Positions 1 through 11,253 are shown, numbered from the stretch's first letter. The stretch is DNA of 64,000 nt from Acidihalobacter sp. (GCA_027013225.1 JALUXU010000058.1:95114-159113), one strand, 5' to 3'. Numbers and translations are program-made. The notes: a model not told the origin generated them from the sequence alone.

Positions 1-1
1 C

Positions 2-565
2 GATGCCGCGGAAATACGGCCCCAGGTGACCTGGGGCACTTCGCCGGAAATGGTGGTGCCCGTGGATATGGCCGTGCCCGATCCGGATGCGGAGCCGGAT
101 CGGGTCAAGGCCGAGAGCATGCGGCGGGCGCTGGAATACATGGGATTGAAGGCGGGCATGCCGATTACCGAGATTGCGATAGATAAAGTGTTCATCGGCT
201 CCTGCACCAATTCGCGTATCGAGGATCTGCGCGCTGCCGCCGCCGTGGTAAAAGGGCGGCATGTGGCCGACAACGTCAAATTGGCGATGGTGGTGCCGGG
301 ATCCGGGCTGGTCAAGCGTCAGGCCGAGGAGGAAGGCTTGGATGAGATTTTCATCGAGGCGGGTTTTGAATGGCGCGAACCCGGGTGTTCGATGTGCCTG
401 GCGATGAATGCCGATCGCCTGGAGCCCGGCGAACGCTGCGCCTCGACCTCGAACCGCAATTTCGAGGGACGCCAGGGGCAGGGCGGGCGCACGCATCTGG
501 TCAGTCCCGCGATGGCTGCGGCTGCCGCCGTGGCCGGCCATTTCGTCGATGTGCGTGAATTTTAA
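2..565 (+). CDS. leuC: 3-isopropylmalate dehydratase large subunit, 3' part only
   Basis: This is the C-terminal part (about 187 codons) of the isopropylmalate isomerase large subunit, an aconitase-family 4Fe-4S enzyme that converts 2-isopropylmalate to 3-isopropylmalate in leucine synthesis. The start lies before the window. The reading frame is open from base 2 ([17 protein letters not shown]), so the ATG at 26 is internal. The three cluster ligands are visible: Cys in [10 protein letters not shown] (codon at 203-205) and the CSMC pair (386-397). The stop at 563-565 is followed directly by the GGAGG of leuD, so the two subunits are made from one message. The family assignment is secure; only the length is unknown. 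Confidence 0.96.
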   Translation, partial: DAAEIRPQVTWGTSPEMVVPVDMAVPDPDAEPDRVKAESMRRALEYMGLKAGMPITEIAIDKVFIGSCTNSRIEDLRAAAAVVKGRHVADNVKLAMVVPGSGLVKRQAEEEGLDEIFIEAGFEWREPGCSMCLAMNADRLEPGERCASTSNRNFEGRQGQGGRTHLVSPAMAAAAAVAGHFVDVREF

Positions 566-578
566 GGAGGCAAGCAGG

Positions 579-1223
579 ATGCGAGCATTCACCACCCTCA
601 CCGGGAAAGTCATCCCGCTGGATCGGGCCAACGTAGATACCGACGCCATCATTCCCAAACAGTACCTGAAATCGATCAAGCGTAGCGGTTTTGGACCCAA
701 CCTGTTCGACGACTGGCGCTATCTCGACCCCGGCGAGCCGGGCATGGACAACAGCCGCCGCCGGCCGAATCCGGATTTTGTACTCAACGACCCACGCTAT
801 GCGGGCGGTAGCATTTTGCTTGCGCGCAAGAATTTCGGTTGCGGCTCCTCGCGCGAACATGCCGTGTGGGCGCTGGACGACTATGGTATCCGCGCGGTGA
901 TCGCGCCAAGTTTCGCCGATATCTTCTTTAACAACAGTTTCAAGAGCGGATTGTTGCCCATCGTGCTCGACGAAACTGAAGTCGATGCACTGTTCGCCGC
1001 TGTGACGGCGACACCCGGATATACGCTGACCATCGATCTGGAAGCGCAGGCCGTGAGCACACCGGAAGGGCGGCGTTTCTATTTCGAGGTCGATCCATTC
1101 CGCAAGCATTGCCTGTTGGAAGGGCTGGATGACATCGGCCTCACTCTGCAGCATGCCGACGAGATTCGCGCCTACGAGGCGAAGCGGCGGCAGGAAGCGC
1201 CGTGGCTGTTCGCCGCCGAATGA
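579..1223 (+). CDS. leuD: 3-isopropylmalate dehydratase small subunit
   Basis: 214 residues, the normal length for the swivel-domain subunit that pairs with LeuC. The N-terminus [20 protein letters not shown] and the [11 protein letters not shown] loop near residues 85-95 are family hallmarks; the loop closes the substrate site of the LeuC cluster. The start is ATG 579, preceded by AAGGAGG with a good spacing and only 13 bases after the leuC stop. The same frame stays open upstream to 408 inside leuC, but that extension is a shadow of leuC. It belongs to the leuCDB-asd run; a 136-base gap separates it from leuB. Confidence 0.96.
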   Translation: MRAFTTLTGKVIPLDRANVDTDAIIPKQYLKSIKRSGFGPNLFDDWRYLDPGEPGMDNSRRRPNPDFVLNDPRYAGGSILLARKNFGCGSSREHAVWALDDYGIRAVIAPSFADIFFNNSFKSGLLPIVLDETEVDALFAAVTATPGYTLTIDLEAQAVSTPEGRRFYFEVDPFRKHCLLEGLDDIGLTLQHADEIRAYEAKRRQEAPWLFAAE

Positions 1224-1359
1224 ACCCCGCTGTCCACGATCCGGTGGGCCTTGCCGCATGGATGCCGGTTACGATCGCGGCCGCGATATTCCGGGTCTGG
1301 CGTACCGCGCTGCAGACAATATAGAGCATCTTTATGATCAATAACGAGTTGAGACAACT

Positions 1360-2436
1360 ATGACCCATAAAATTTTGGTTCTACCGGGTGACGGTATTGG
1401 CCCTGAGATCATCGCCGAGGCGGTGAAGGTCATCGATGTGCTGAAGTCCAGGCACGGGCTGGATGTGGAACTCGACGAGGCGGCTATCGGCGGCGCGGGC
1501 TACGATGCGGCGGGCCATCCGCTGCCCGAGGAAACCCTCGCCAAGGCCCGGCAGGTCGATGCCGTGCTGCTCGGTGCAGTTGGCGGGCCTCAGTACGACG
1601 CTTTGGAGCGCGCGTTGCGGCCGGAGCGGGGGCTGCTGGGCATCCGCAAGGAACTCGGCCTGTTTGCCAACCTGCGCCCCGCGCTGCTCTACCCTGAATT
1701 GGCGGATGCCTCGACGCTGAAACGCGAGGTGGTCGAAGGTTTGGACATCATGATCGTGCGAGAGCTGACCGGCGGAATCTACTTTGGTGAACCGCGTGGC
1801 ATATGTACGCTGGAAAACGGTGAACGCGAAGGCTTCAACACGCTCGTTTACAGTGAACACGAGATCGAGCGTATCGCCCGAGTGGCGTACGAAACGGCGA
1901 TGAAGCGCGGCAAGCGGCTATGCTCTGTGGACAAGGCCAATGTACTGGAAGTGTCCGAACTGTGGAGAGAGGTCCTCATCCGCGTGGGTCGGGAGTACCC
2001 CGAAGTCGAGCTTGACCACATGTATGTCGACAATGCAGCCATGCAACTGGTACGGGCGCCCAAGCAATTCGACGTGATCGTCACCACGAATATGTTCGGC
2101 GACATTCTCTCCGATGCCGCCGCCATGCTGACCGGATCCATCGGCATGCTGCCCTCGGCGTCGCTCAACGAGAAAGGACAGGGCATGTATGAACCCATCC
2201 ACGGCTCGGCACCCGATATCGCCGGCCAGGGTATGGCCAATCCCTTGGCAACGATTCTGTCCGTAGCGATGCTATTGCGCCATTCCCTCGGGAATGCCGA
2301 GTTGGCCGAGCGGGTGGAGAAGGCGGTGGGAGCGGTATTGCGCCAGGGCCTGCGCACCGCCGATCTCGCCAAGCCTGGCGAGTCCGCGGTCGGCACGGCA
2401 GCGATGGGCGATGCCGTGGTCGCGGCGCTGGGATGA
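1360..2436 (+). CDS. leuB: 3-isopropylmalate dehydrogenase
   Basis: 358 residues, full length for the NAD-dependent beta-decarboxylating dehydrogenase that converts 3-isopropylmalate to 2-oxoisocaproate, the third leucine-specific step. Visible family features are the N-terminal [13 protein letters not shown], the arginine-rich substrate segment near residues 85-110 ([14 protein letters not shown]), the metal-binding [12 protein letters not shown] and the nucleotide-binding [12 protein letters not shown]. The start is ATG 1360 behind a weak GAG-containing site. It ends with TGA overlapping an ATG at 2433, but the next gene most likely starts at 2448. The order leuC-leuD-leuB-asd is common in gamma- and betaproteobacteria. 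Confidence 0.97.
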   Translation: MTHKILVLPGDGIGPEIIAEAVKVIDVLKSRHGLDVELDEAAIGGAGYDAAGHPLPEETLAKARQVDAVLLGAVGGPQYDALERALRPERGLLGIRKELGLFANLRPALLYPELADASTLKREVVEGLDIMIVRELTGGIYFGEPRGICTLENGEREGFNTLVYSEHEIERIARVAYETAMKRGKRLCSVDKANVLEVSELWREVLIRVGREYPEVELDHMYVDNAAMQLVRAPKQFDVIVTTNMFGDILSDAAAMLTGSIGMLPSASLNEKGQGMYEPIHGSAPDIAGQGMANPLATILSVAMLLRHSLGNAELAERVEKAVGAVLRQGLRTADLAKPGESAVGTAAMGDAVVAALG

Positions 2437-2447
2437 GGGGGCGGGCG

Positions 2448-3560
2448 ATGCAACGGGTTGGTTTGGTGGGTTGGCGTGGAATGGTCGGATCGGTGCTGAT
2501 GCAGCGGATGCGCGAGGAGAACGATTTCGCGCTGATCGAACCCCATTTCTTCAGTACTTCCAATGCGGGAGGGCGTGCCCCCGACTTCGGCGGCGGAGGC
2601 ACGCTCGCTGATGCCCGGGATATAGACAGTCTAAAGCAGATGAACATCATCATCAGCTGTCAAGGAGGCGACTATACCACCGATATCTATCCTCGATTGC
2701 GTACCGCCGGCTGGAAAGGCCACTGGATAGACGCGGCTTCGACGCTGCGTATGGAAAAGGACGCCGTGATTGTTCTCGATCCGGTGAACCGCGATGTCAT
2801 TGATGCCCGTCTGGCCAGCGGCGGCCGTGCCTGGATCGGGGGCAATTGCACGGTCAGCCTGATGTTGATGGGGCTCGGCGGCTTGTTCCGTGCCGGCCTG
2901 GTCGAATGGATGAGCGTTATGACCTATCAGGCGGCCAGCGGTGCCGGTGCCCGCCACATGCGCGAATTGCTTCGACAAATGGGGAAATTGCATGAGAGCG
3001 CGGCTTCCGAGCTGGATGATCCGGCCGCTTCGATTCTCGAGATCGATGCAAAGGTCAGCGCCCAGATGCGCTCTCATGAGTTCCCTCAGGAGTATTTCGG
3101 AGCACCGCTGGCCGGAAGTTTGATTCCGTGGATAGACAAGGCCATGGAAAACGGCCAGAGCAGGGAAGAATGGAAGGCGCAGGCCGAAACCAACAAAATC
3201 CTGGGGCACGAATCCGAGCCGGTGCCCATAGATGGAATGTGCGTGCGTATCGGCAGCATGCGCTGCCATTCCCAGGCGCTGACCATCAAACTCAAGCGGG
3301 ACATGCCGATCGATGAGGTCGAAGATCTGATTCGAAATGCCAATGAATGGGTGCGAGTGGTCCCCAATGAGCGCGAGGCCAGCATCAGGGAGCTTACCCC
3401 CGCCGCCGTCAGTGGTCGCCTGGAAATTCCGGTGGGCCGCTTGCGCAAGCTCAACATGGGGAGTGAATTTGTCGGTGCTTTTACATGCGGCGATCAGCTG
3501 TTATGGGGAGCGGCCGAACCCTTGCGGCGCATGCTCAGGATTTTGCTCGAACAGGGCTGA
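2448..3560 (+). CDS. asd: aspartate-semialdehyde dehydrogenase
   Basis: 370 residues, close to the Gram-negative Asd length. It reduces beta-aspartyl phosphate to aspartate semialdehyde, the branch point to lysine, diaminopimelate, threonine and methionine. The N-terminus [20 protein letters not shown] is the NADP-binding fold, the nucleophile is Cys134 in GGNCTVSLM, and the active-site histidine lies in [16 protein letters not shown] place the start at ATG 2448, because that matches the family N-terminus, rather than at ATG 2433, which overlaps the leuB stop and would add five unusual residues. It is the last gene of the leucine run; a hairpin follows at 3623. Confidence 0.95.
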   Translation: MQRVGLVGWRGMVGSVLMQRMREENDFALIEPHFFSTSNAGGRAPDFGGGGTLADARDIDSLKQMNIIISCQGGDYTTDIYPRLRTAGWKGHWIDAASTLRMEKDAVIVLDPVNRDVIDARLASGGRAWIGGNCTVSLMLMGLGGLFRAGLVEWMSVMTYQAASGAGARHMRELLRQMGKLHESAASELDDPAASILEIDAKVSAQMRSHEFPQEYFGAPLAGSLIPWIDKAMENGQSREEWKAQAETNKILGHESEPVPIDGMCVRIGSMRCHSQALTIKLKRDMPIDEVEDLIRNANEWVRVVPNEREASIRELTPAAVSGRLEIPVGRLRKLNMGSEFVGAFTCGDQLLWGAAEPLRRMLRILLEQG

Positions 3561-3622
3561 AGTGAAGAGAGTGGCGTCTGTTGCAGGGTGCCTTGTTTGT
3601 CTCACATACAGAGCGTGCCAGT

Positions 3623-3642
3623 ATCTCGGCAGGTGCCGAGAT
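3623..3642. terminator. perfect hairpin between convergent asd and PLD-like gene
   Basis: ATCTCGGCA and TGCCGAGAT form a 9-bp perfect inverted repeat around two bases. It lies in the 107-base gap between two converging genes, where a bidirectional terminator is expected. No T-run follows on either strand, so intrinsic termination is only a possibility. Confidence 0.4.
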
Positions 3643-3667
3643 GAGGATGACTGCATACCGCCGGGTT

Positions 3668-4618
3668 TCATTTTTGCATGGGTCGGGAGGTTTTCCAGTC
3701 ACGATCGAACTGTTGGCGCAGCATCTTCACAGCACGACCGCGGAGGATGATTCCCACTTCCCGGTTGTGGTGCAGACTGACCCAGCTGATGTTCTGTGAG
3801 CCGATGAAGGCGAGACGGTTGCCAACGAGCATCTTTGCGTGCGGATAGGGCTTGTTCATAAATCGCACCTGGACGCCATGGTGTATCAATGGAGCCAGAT
3901 TCCCACGGTCATAGGCGCTCAAGTCGGCGGGTACGATGATTCGCGCCAATTTTCCCTTGCGTTCGAATACATAGTTTATGCGTGGGATATAGCCGAATTC
4001 CATGCTTTGCATGTCGATGGGCCCCGGTTGTTCGATGACTTCGATCAGCGCTTTTTCGCCTCCGGGTGAAATCACCAGGTTCGGGACGCTGCGCGCTACG
4101 GCTCCTGCATGGCGGCGGTTCCAGTCAGCCTGAAAGACTTTAGCCAGAACACGGGCGACGGTGGGATTGTGGCTGATCCATAAATAATCCCGATTTTTAT
4201 GGAATCCGGCATATGTGAAATTCGCTGTGCTAATCAAGGCGGGCCCTTTGCCGTTGTCATCGACAATGTACTTGGCGTGGTCTTGGGCGAAGCGATGGGT
4301 GAAACGGGGAGGCGCCCAGCGCAATTGGGCGCCAGCGGCGGCCAGAAGCTGATATTCCCTGACCACCCGCATGTAAGGCACTCCTTGAGGGAGGCTTTCG
4401 GCGATGACCTGTACGTTTACGCCCCTGCGGGCATCGCTGCGGATGGCATTGATAATGGCGCGGTCATCTATCAGCCAGGCGTTGATTTCGACGCTGTGAC
4501 GGGCTTGCTGGATAACTTTTACGACCGGCTCGACGCCGGCGTTGGGTTCGATGTAGAGCATGCGGATCCTCTCAACAGCATGGGCGCCCTGCGAAACGCA
4601 TCCTGAAGTGGAAATCAT
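3668..4618 (-). CDS. phospholipase D-like (HKD) family protein
   Basis: 316 residues with two phospholipase D half-sites, the arrangement seen in cardiolipin synthase-like and nuclease-like members that form a phosphohistidine intermediate. The first motif is intact (His114, Lys116, Asp121, then STANFT). The second is His260, Lys262 with Asn267 where Asp is usual, followed by GSQNIS. No membrane helix or clear signal peptide precedes the domain; the frame is closed by TGA just upstream of ATG 4618, so the gene cannot extend further. The substrate cannot be read from the sequence: lipid and nucleic-acid phosphodiester roles are both possible. The gene stands alone, downstream of an AAA+ gene and separated from it by a hairpin. 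Confidence 0.8.
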   Translation of the reverse strand: MISTSGCVSQGAHAVERIRMLYIEPNAGVEPVVKVIQQARHSVEINAWLIDDRAIINAIRSDARRGVNVQVIAESLPQGVPYMRVVREYQLLAAAGAQLRWAPPRFTHRFAQDHAKYIVDDNGKGPALISTANFTYAGFHKNRDYLWISHNPTVARVLAKVFQADWNRRHAGAVARSVPNLVISPGGEKALIEVIEQPGPIDMQSMEFGYIPRINYVFERKGKLARIIVPADLSAYDRGNLAPLIHHGVQVRFMNKPYPHAKMLVGNRLAFIGSQNISWVSLHHNREVGIILRGRAVKMLRQQFDRDWKTSRPMQK

Positions 4619-4620
4619 GT

Positions 4621-4658
4621 AAGCTCAGGAAAACTAAAAGATGAGTTTTTCTGAGCTT
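4621..4658. terminator. 15-bp hairpin after the AAA+ gene
   Basis: AAGCTCAG is paired with CTGAGCTT and inside it AAAACT with AGTTTT, giving a long stem with one mismatched pair and an 8-base loop. It sits between the stop of the AAA+ gene (4661) and the start of the PLD-like gene (4618) on the same strand. No U-tract follows it, so it could be a terminator or attenuator, or an mRNA-stabilising stem. Confidence 0.45.
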
Positions 4659-4660
4659 TG

Positions 4661-5527
4661 TCAGTTTCCCGCGAATGATTCATAACTGGCTTTCCCCGCC
4701 CAATCACGCGCGAATTGAACCGCCACCCGACCGCTGCGTGAGCCGCGTTCCAGAGCAAAGCGCAGCGCCTCAGCGCGTACGCCATCCGCATCGGGATACA
4801 GATTCAAGCGGCGCAGAGTGTCGAATACGACTGCCAGGTATTCTTCCTGACCGAAAGGGTGAAACGCCAGCCATAAGCCGAACCGCTCGGATAGCGATAT
4901 CTTCTCCTCGGTGGCTTCGCCTGGATGGATCTCGCCGTCGATGGCGCGAGCTTCTTGATTGTCGCGCTGGTATTCGGGCAGCAGATGGCGTCTGTTTGAG
5001 GTGGCATAGATCAGCACGTTCTCGGGGGTGGCGGCCACGGAACCGTCGAGGGCGGCCTTGAGCGCCTTGTAGCTGGCATCGTCCGCTTCGAAGGAGAGGT
5101 CGTCGGTGAAAAGGATAAAACGTTCGGGGCGTTCGTACAGCGGCTCGACGATGTCCGGCAGATCGATAAGATCGCGGCGTTCCACCTCGATCAGGCGCAG
5201 TCTCTGGTCAGCGAACTCCTGCAGCATCGCCCGGATTAGCGAGGATTTGCCGGTGCCGCGCGCCCCCCATAACAGGGCGTTGTTCGCGGGCAGGCCGCGC
5301 ACGAACTGAGCGGTGTTGCGTGCCAGGCGCTGTTTTTGTCGCTCGATTCCGAGCAGGGCCTCCGCCTCGAGGAGGTGGGGATGATTGATGGCTTGAAGGT
5401 AGCCGGGACGGCGCCAGCGATAGGCGAGCGCGCTCCAATCGGGCTCTGTGTGCCGCGGCGGCAGCAATGGCTCGAGACGGTCGAGCAGGGTATCGAGACG
5501 GTTGAATAGACGGTCGATATCGGTCAT
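4661..5527 (-). CDS. DUF815-type AAA+ ATP-binding protein
   Basis: 288 residues. The Walker A loop GARGTGKSS lies at residues 88-96 and an acidic Walker B-like strand FILFTDDLSFE near 137-147. A sensor-like YATSNRRHLLP and an arginine-rich C-terminal helix follow. This order matches the DUF815 family of AAA+ proteins, whose biological role is not established. The N-terminal 60 residues are predicted helical and lead into the ATPase core. The start ATG 5527 lies 20 bases after the ettA stop on the same strand, so the two may be cotranscribed. No partner gene points to a specific client. Confidence 0.82.
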   Translation of the reverse strand: MTDIDRLFNRLDTLLDRLEPLLPPRHTEPDWSALAYRWRRPGYLQAINHPHLLEAEALLGIERQKQRLARNTAQFVRGLPANNALLWGARGTGKSSLIRAMLQEFADQRLRLIEVERRDLIDLPDIVEPLYERPERFILFTDDLSFEADDASYKALKAALDGSVAATPENVLIYATSNRRHLLPEYQRDNQEARAIDGEIHPGEATEEKISLSERFGLWLAFHPFGQEEYLAVVFDTLRRLNLYPDADGVRAEALRFALERGSRSGRVAVQFARDWAGKASYESFAGN

Positions 5528-5546
5528 GGCGAGGTTGGGCTTTGGT

Positions 5547-7214
<1,668 letters not shown>

Positions 7215-7245
7215 TGAATTTCGATGCTGGTAGGATGGTATGCAT

Positions 7246-7274
7246 ATTATCGCGGTTCGGAAGGCGGCTTGCAA
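7246..7274 (-). promoter_or_regulatory. probable sigma70 promoter of ettA
   Basis: On the minus strand TTGCAA (7269-7274), 17 bases, then GATAAT (7246-7251), 32 bases before ATG 7214. TTGCAA is its own reverse complement and also serves as the -35 of the divergent promoter. Confidence 0.55.
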
Positions 7275-7296
7275 AGAAGCGGTCTTGCGCTAAGAT
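7269..7296 (+). promoter_or_regulatory. probable sigma70 promoter of the HDOD-GGDEF gene
   Basis: TTGCAA (7269-7274), 16 bases, then TAAGAT (7291-7296), about 50 bases before ATG 7349. The -35 box is shared with the ettA promoter on the other strand. Confidence 0.5.
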
Positions 7297-7348
7297 AATC
7301 CAAGAGCAGATTGGCCCCAAAGACGAGGCGGCAGGTAATTACTAAAAG

Positions 7349-8869
7349 ATGAATGAAAATACGTCCGCAGAATTAGATCAGATGTTGAAGCGCGCCGCCG
7401 CCAAGCTGCCCACTTTGCCAGCGGTTGCCACCCGAGTTCTGGAGCTCGGCGAAGACCCGTATGCGGGGTCGTGTGAGCTCGCAAGCACCATTGCGCCCGA
7501 CCCGGCCTTGAGCGCACGCCTTCTCAAGGCGGCCAATTCGCCGCTCTATGCCCAGAGGCGCGCTGTGGACAACTTGCGTCAGGCGATCAGCCTGCTGGGT
7601 TTCAACACAGCCATCACCTTGGCCTTGAGTTTTTCCCTCCAGCCGTCCGACAATGGTGGATGCGTGGACAAACGCGCCTACTGGCACCGATCCCTCACCG
7701 CCGCCATCAGCGCGCGAGCGCTGGCCGAACTATCGAACGCCGGAGACTCCGGCCGTTTTTTTCTTGCCGCTCTCTTGCAGGACATCGGTATGCTGGTATT
7801 GGAACAGACCGATCCAGAAGAGTATGCCCGTTTGCTCGACGCAGCGACCAGTCACGGTGAGCTGGCGCGGTTGGAAATAGATGCTTTCGGCTTCGATCAT
7901 GCTCATCTGGGCGCCCGTCTTCTGGAGCAATGGAACCTACCTCACCCCATCTGTCAGGCTGTCGAAACCAGCCATCATTTTTGTTTGGGCAAAGAAGAGT
8001 CGCCGCAGTCGCTGCTGGAAGGCTGTGTGGCGCTTTCAGCGCCTCTCGCCGATTATTGGCTCGGCCGGCGCTCCGGAGAAGAAGAGGCGCTTTTGGAGTT
8101 TGCACATTGGGCGCATCAAAATCTGCATATCGATGCGCGTGGATTCGATGCTGTCATGAACAGGATCGCTGCACTGTTGCCTGAATATGCCCGCTTGTTC
8201 GAGGTCGATTTGCCCGATGCACAAGAAGCAGCGCGATTACTGGCCGAAGCGCGCGATCTTCTCATGTTGCGCAATCTCAAGGCCCTGCAGGAAGCGCGTG
8301 AATTCAAGGCGCGCAACGAATTTCTCGAGGCCAATAACCGCGAGCTGCAACGCCAATCCAAAACCGATCCCCTGACCGGCTTGTATAACCGCCGTCATTT
8401 GATGGAAGAAGCGCAATCCGAGTTTCAAGCGGCTCAAAAGGAAGGCTGGCCGTTGACGGTGGCTTTTTTGGATATTGACTATTTCAAGCGCGTCAACGAT
8501 ACCTACGGTCATGAGGCTGGTGATGTCATTCTGCGGGAACTCGCCCTGCTTCTTAACCAACAGTTGCGCTACAGCGATGTGATGGCCCGCTATGGTGGTG
8601 AGGAATTCGTGGTGTTGCTGCTAGGCACGCGGGAGGTGGAAGCCTACGGCCTGATGGAGCGCTTGCGGAAAGCGGTCGAGGCTTCGGTCTTTTCCTATGG
8701 TGACCAAGAGATCAAGGTCACGATTTCCAGTGGCCTTGCCAGCATGCTCGACGGAGCGGAAGATCATTTTGACACGGTCGAGGCGCTGCTGCGCGCTGCC
8801 GACCGCGCTCTGTATGTGGCCAAGCGCGAAGGCCGCAATCGCACCGTGATCTACGGCAAGTCGAACTAA
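7349..8869 (+). CDS. HDOD domain plus GGDEF diguanylate cyclase
   Basis: 506 residues. The N-terminal half (about 15-220) is an HDOD domain (LPTLPAVATRVLEL, then the PALSARLLKAANS region). A helical linker (about 290-335) leads to a GGDEF domain beginning DPLTGLYNRRHL. The catalytic signature GGEEF is at 416-420, and an inhibitory RxxD site (RYSD, 407-410) sits exactly five residues before it. The enzyme should therefore make c-di-GMP and be feedback-inhibited. No membrane segment is seen, so it is cytoplasmic with HDOD as the likely sensor or partner module. It is transcribed away from ettA and converges on the old yellow enzyme gene. The input signal is unknown. Confidence 0.92.
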   Translation: MNENTSAELDQMLKRAAAKLPTLPAVATRVLELGEDPYAGSCELASTIAPDPALSARLLKAANSPLYAQRRAVDNLRQAISLLGFNTAITLALSFSLQPSDNGGCVDKRAYWHRSLTAAISARALAELSNAGDSGRFFLAALLQDIGMLVLEQTDPEEYARLLDAATSHGELARLEIDAFGFDHAHLGARLLEQWNLPHPICQAVETSHHFCLGKEESPQSLLEGCVALSAPLADYWLGRRSGEEEALLEFAHWAHQNLHIDARGFDAVMNRIAALLPEYARLFEVDLPDAQEAARLLAEARDLLMLRNLKALQEAREFKARNEFLEANNRELQRQSKTDPLTGLYNRRHLMEEAQSEFQAAQKEGWPLTVAFLDIDYFKRVNDTYGHEAGDVILRELALLLNQQLRYSDVMARYGGEEFVVLLLGTREVEAYGLMERLRKAVEASVFSYGDQEIKVTISSGLASMLDGAEDHFDTVEALLRAADRALYVAKREGRNRTVIYGKSN

Positions 8870-8880
8870 GGCCAATGTTT

Positions 8881-8912
8881 CATCCCGAGGACACGATGAT
8901 CGTGCCGGGATG
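8881..8912. terminator. composite hairpin between convergent genes
   Basis: CATCCCG pairs with CGGGATG, enclosing a second dyad CACGATGATCGTG. It lies in the 94-base gap between the converging GGDEF and old yellow enzyme genes. A long T-run is absent, so bidirectional termination is probable but not proven. Confidence 0.5.
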
Positions 8913-8963
8913 GGTTCTCTCGAGTCGCTGCTAGAGACGGGAGGCGATATCTCTTGAGGGTTC

Positions 8964-10034
8964 CTAGATTTTGGCGCGCTCGTATTGGTGGGGCCACTCG
9001 ATTTCCGTCCCCAGGGCGTGGGCGGCATGCAGAGGCCAATACGGGTTTCGCAACAGTTCTCGCCCGAGGAACACCGCATCGGCCTGTTCTGCCACCAGAG
9101 TTTGTTCTGCCTGGGCCGGAGTAGTGATCAGACCCACCGCCGCAGTGGGAATTTCGGATCGCTCGCGGACCGCCTCGGCAAAAGGGACCTGAAAGCCGGG
9201 GGCGGCGGGGATTTTGGCATCGGGCGTTAACCCGCCGCTGGAACAATCGATGAGATCGATGCCCAGCGCTTTGAGACGTTCTGCGAAAAGGATGGACTGC
9301 GGAAGATCCCAGCCGCCGTCCACCCAGTCCGTGGCCGAGATGCGCACGAACACCGGCCACTCCTTGGGCCAGATTTCGCGCACCGCGTGGGCGACCTGCA
9401 AGGGCAGGCGCATCCGGTTTTCCAGGCTTCCGCCCCAGCGATCCTGCCGTTGGTTGGAAAGCGGAGAAAGGAAACTGTGCAGCAAATAGCCATGGGCGGC
9501 GTGAATTTCCACTACCTCGAAACCAGCGCTTAAAGCGCGTCTTGCCGCTTCGACAAACTGTTGGATGACCGTTTCTACCCCCTCTTCGTCCAGTACGGCG
9601 GGTATGGGGTGAGATGGGGAAAAACGCACTGGACTGGGCCCCATCGGCGTCCATCCGCCTTTATCCGTACCGATAGTCCCGCCTCCCTCCCATGGGGGCG
9701 TGGTCGATGCCTTGCGTCCGGCGTGGGCCAGCTGAATGGCCGGCGCGGCGCCCTGGGCGCGAATGAATGCGGCGATAGGCGCAAGAGCCTCGGCTTGGGC
9801 ATCGTTCCAGAGACCGAGATCGGCGGGGCTGATGCGTCCTTCAGGGCTGACGGCAGTCGCTTCACTCATCACCAGACCCGCGCCGCCCACGGCGCGGCTG
9901 CCGAGATGGACGAGATGCCAGTCGCTGGCCATGCCTTCCGGACTGCTGTATTGGCACATGGGGGAGACGAATACGCGATTGGGAAATGTCAGATCGCGAA
10001 GACGCAAAGGGGAGAATAATTTGCTGGCGTGCAT
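8964..10034 (-). CDS. NADH:flavin oxidoreductase, old yellow enzyme family
   Basis: 356 residues, an FMN-dependent ene-reductase of the YqjM-like group. Such enzymes reduce the double bond of electrophilic enals, enones, nitro compounds and quinones with NAD(P)H. Family features are [25 protein letters not shown] at the N-terminus (with the YqjM-type Cys), QLAHAGRKA, the substrate-binding [15 protein letters not shown] and the FMN phosphate region [13 protein letters not shown] choose ATG 10034 because TGGAG lies six bases before it; ATG 10046 has no room for a binding site. It ends the TetR-led operon, as nemA follows nemR in E. coli, which suggests detoxification of reactive electrophiles. 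Confidence 0.92.
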   Translation of the reverse strand: MHASKLFSPLRLRDLTFPNRVFVSPMCQYSSPEGMASDWHLVHLGSRAVGGAGLVMSEATAVSPEGRISPADLGLWNDAQAEALAPIAAFIRAQGAAPAIQLAHAGRKASTTPPWEGGGTIGTDKGGWTPMGPSPVRFSPSHPIPAVLDEEGVETVIQQFVEAARRALSAGFEVVEIHAAHGYLLHSFLSPLSNQRQDRWGGSLENRMRLPLQVAHAVREIWPKEWPVFVRISATDWVDGGWDLPQSILFAERLKALGIDLIDCSSGGLTPDAKIPAAPGFQVPFAEAVRERSEIPTAAVGLITTPAQAEQTLVAEQADAVFLGRELLRNPYWPLHAAHALGTEIEWPHQYERAKI

Positions 10035-10062
10035 CGGTGGCTCCATTCTCCGCTGGCAGCGG

Positions 10063-10410
10063 TTAGAAACTCATCAGCTGATAACCCCGCTCGACCGCAC
10101 TGACGAGATCGGCGCCGATGGCCTGCATCTGAATTTCCGTGCGCTTGAGCGTTTCTTCTTCGCCTAGTCCACGGGCATTGTAGATACACGCCAAAACGGC
10201 GATGCCGCTGGTCAGCAGCTCTTGGAGCAAGGGGCCAAGATTGGGATCGTTCTCGATCTGGCCAGGGACGCGCACGCCGGGTCCGAAGAAGAAAAAGCGG
10301 ATGTCTTTCAGGCGGTTCTGCTGTTTGGCCACGAGCGCAAAGCGCATGGACATTTCCACCTTTACCGGATCTTTCATGTCTGACAGCAGTACGATAGCAA
10401 GTTTTGCCAT
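10063..10410 (-). CDS. DsrE/DsrF-like family protein
   Basis: 115 residues of the small alpha/beta DsrE fold found in sulfur-relay and persulfide-binding proteins. The core reads [15 protein letters not shown], then [12 protein letters not shown] and a single cysteine in [15 protein letters not shown]. It is a stand-alone member: no DsrF, DsrH or TusE partner is nearby. It lies four bases downstream of the dienelactone hydrolase and 28 before the old yellow enzyme, so it is inside the TetR-controlled unit. A thiol or electrophile-linked role fits the neighbours but is inference. Confidence 0.8.
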   Translation of the reverse strand: MAKLAIVLLSDMKDPVKVEMSMRFALVAKQQNRLKDIRFFFFGPGVRVPGQIENDPNLGPLLQELLTSGIAVLACIYNARGLGEEETLKRTEIQMQAIGADLVSAVERGYQLMSF

Positions 10411-10414
10411 GGGC

Positions 10415-11143
10415 TCAGTCTCCTAAGTATTGAGCGAAAAAGTCCAGGGTTCTATGCCAGCCCTGGCTGACGGCATCAGGGTCATAGGAGGGGCGGTCGT
10501 CGCAGAAAAACCCATGTCCAGCCCCGGGATAAAGATCCAGAGAATAGCGTTTGTTCGCTCTGCCGAGCGTCTCGACGATACGCGCATGTTCATCCGGTGC
10601 GATCGATGGGTCGGCGCTCCCGTACTGCAATAGAAGAGGGGCTTTCATTTCAGGCACCCGATCGAGAAGAGGCTTGCGACCCAGTCTGTCTTGTTGTGGT
10701 GCGATGCCTCCGCCATAGAATGCTACTACAGCGCGCAGGCGTTGGTTATGCTCGGCGTTGGCCATGAAGGCATAGCGGCCATCCATGCAAAAACCGAGAA
10801 CCGCCGGCAAACCGGAAACATGCGGATCGTTTTCCAGGTAGTCAAGAGTTGCTTCTGCCTCACGCATCACCTGGGTATCGTCTAGGGTTTTGAGATGCTC
10901 GATGGCGTGTTGTTGATCGGAATAGGGGTGGACGTGGCCGTGATAAATGTTGGGCACAATGGCGGCGAAACCCGCTTCGGCCAGGCGTTCTGCCAGGCGT
11001 CTGAAATGCGCGTTGACTCCATACGCCTCGATGAAAACCATCACTGCGAAATGCGGTTTGTCATCTCCCGGATGGGCAAACCACGCATTCTAGTCAGGAG
11101 TCACTGAGATCCAGTCCTTTTGTACAGAGCTGTTGGTCGTCAT
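10415..11143 (-). pseudogene. dienelactone hydrolase family gene interrupted by an in-frame TAG
   Basis: The alpha/beta-hydrolase frame runs from ATG 11143 to 10415 but meets TAG at 11092-11090, after 17 codons. Downstream the same frame continues NAWFAHPGDDKPHFAV, which is the expected family N-terminus, so the stop is a nonsense change and not a false start. Without it the protein would have about 242 residues. The catalytic triad region is present: the Cys of GFCMDGR (family usually GxCxGG, so one Gly is Asp here), Asp in YGSADPSIAP and His in PGAGHGFF. A shorter product from GTG 11044 (209 residues) would lack the first strand, and no ribosome site is seen before it. It lies between tetR and dsrE-like genes. 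Confidence 0.75.
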
Positions 11144-11163
11144 GGCGCGAGTCCTCAAGGTAT

Positions 11164-11176
11164 AAACAGACTGGTT
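11164..11176. promoter_or_regulatory. candidate TetR operator
   Basis: AAACAGACTGGTT is a 13-base dyad around one central base, with five of six pairs matching. It lies just downstream of the -10 box of the dienelactone hydrolase operon promoter, where a bound repressor would block transcription. The TetR-family gene immediately upstream is the obvious candidate ligand-responsive regulator. Confidence 0.45.
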
Positions 11177-11180
11177 GGAA

Positions 11181-11208
11181 TGTATATCGATCGGAAAAAC
11201 ATTGTCAA
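11181..11208 (-). promoter_or_regulatory. sigma70 promoter of the hydrolase-dsrE-old yellow enzyme operon
   Basis: On the minus strand a perfect TTGACA (11203-11208), 16 bases, then TATACA (11181-11186), 38 bases before ATG 11143. It gives the three downstream genes their own promoter apart from tetR. Confidence 0.65.
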
Positions 11209-11253
11209 TAAGCCCGGAGCTTGTGTTTGGCCAATACTGTAATCTCAGCATTG

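Noticed and set aside
408..578. Upstream start for leuD inside leuC
   Set aside because: The real LeuD N-terminus begins at ATG 579 with GGAGG; the extension is leuC in another frame.
11090..11092. TAG in the dienelactone hydrolase read as pyrrolysine or a programmed readthrough site
   Set aside because: Nothing in the window suggests pyrrolysine genes, and other genes nearby also show recent damage, so a nonsense mutation is simpler.
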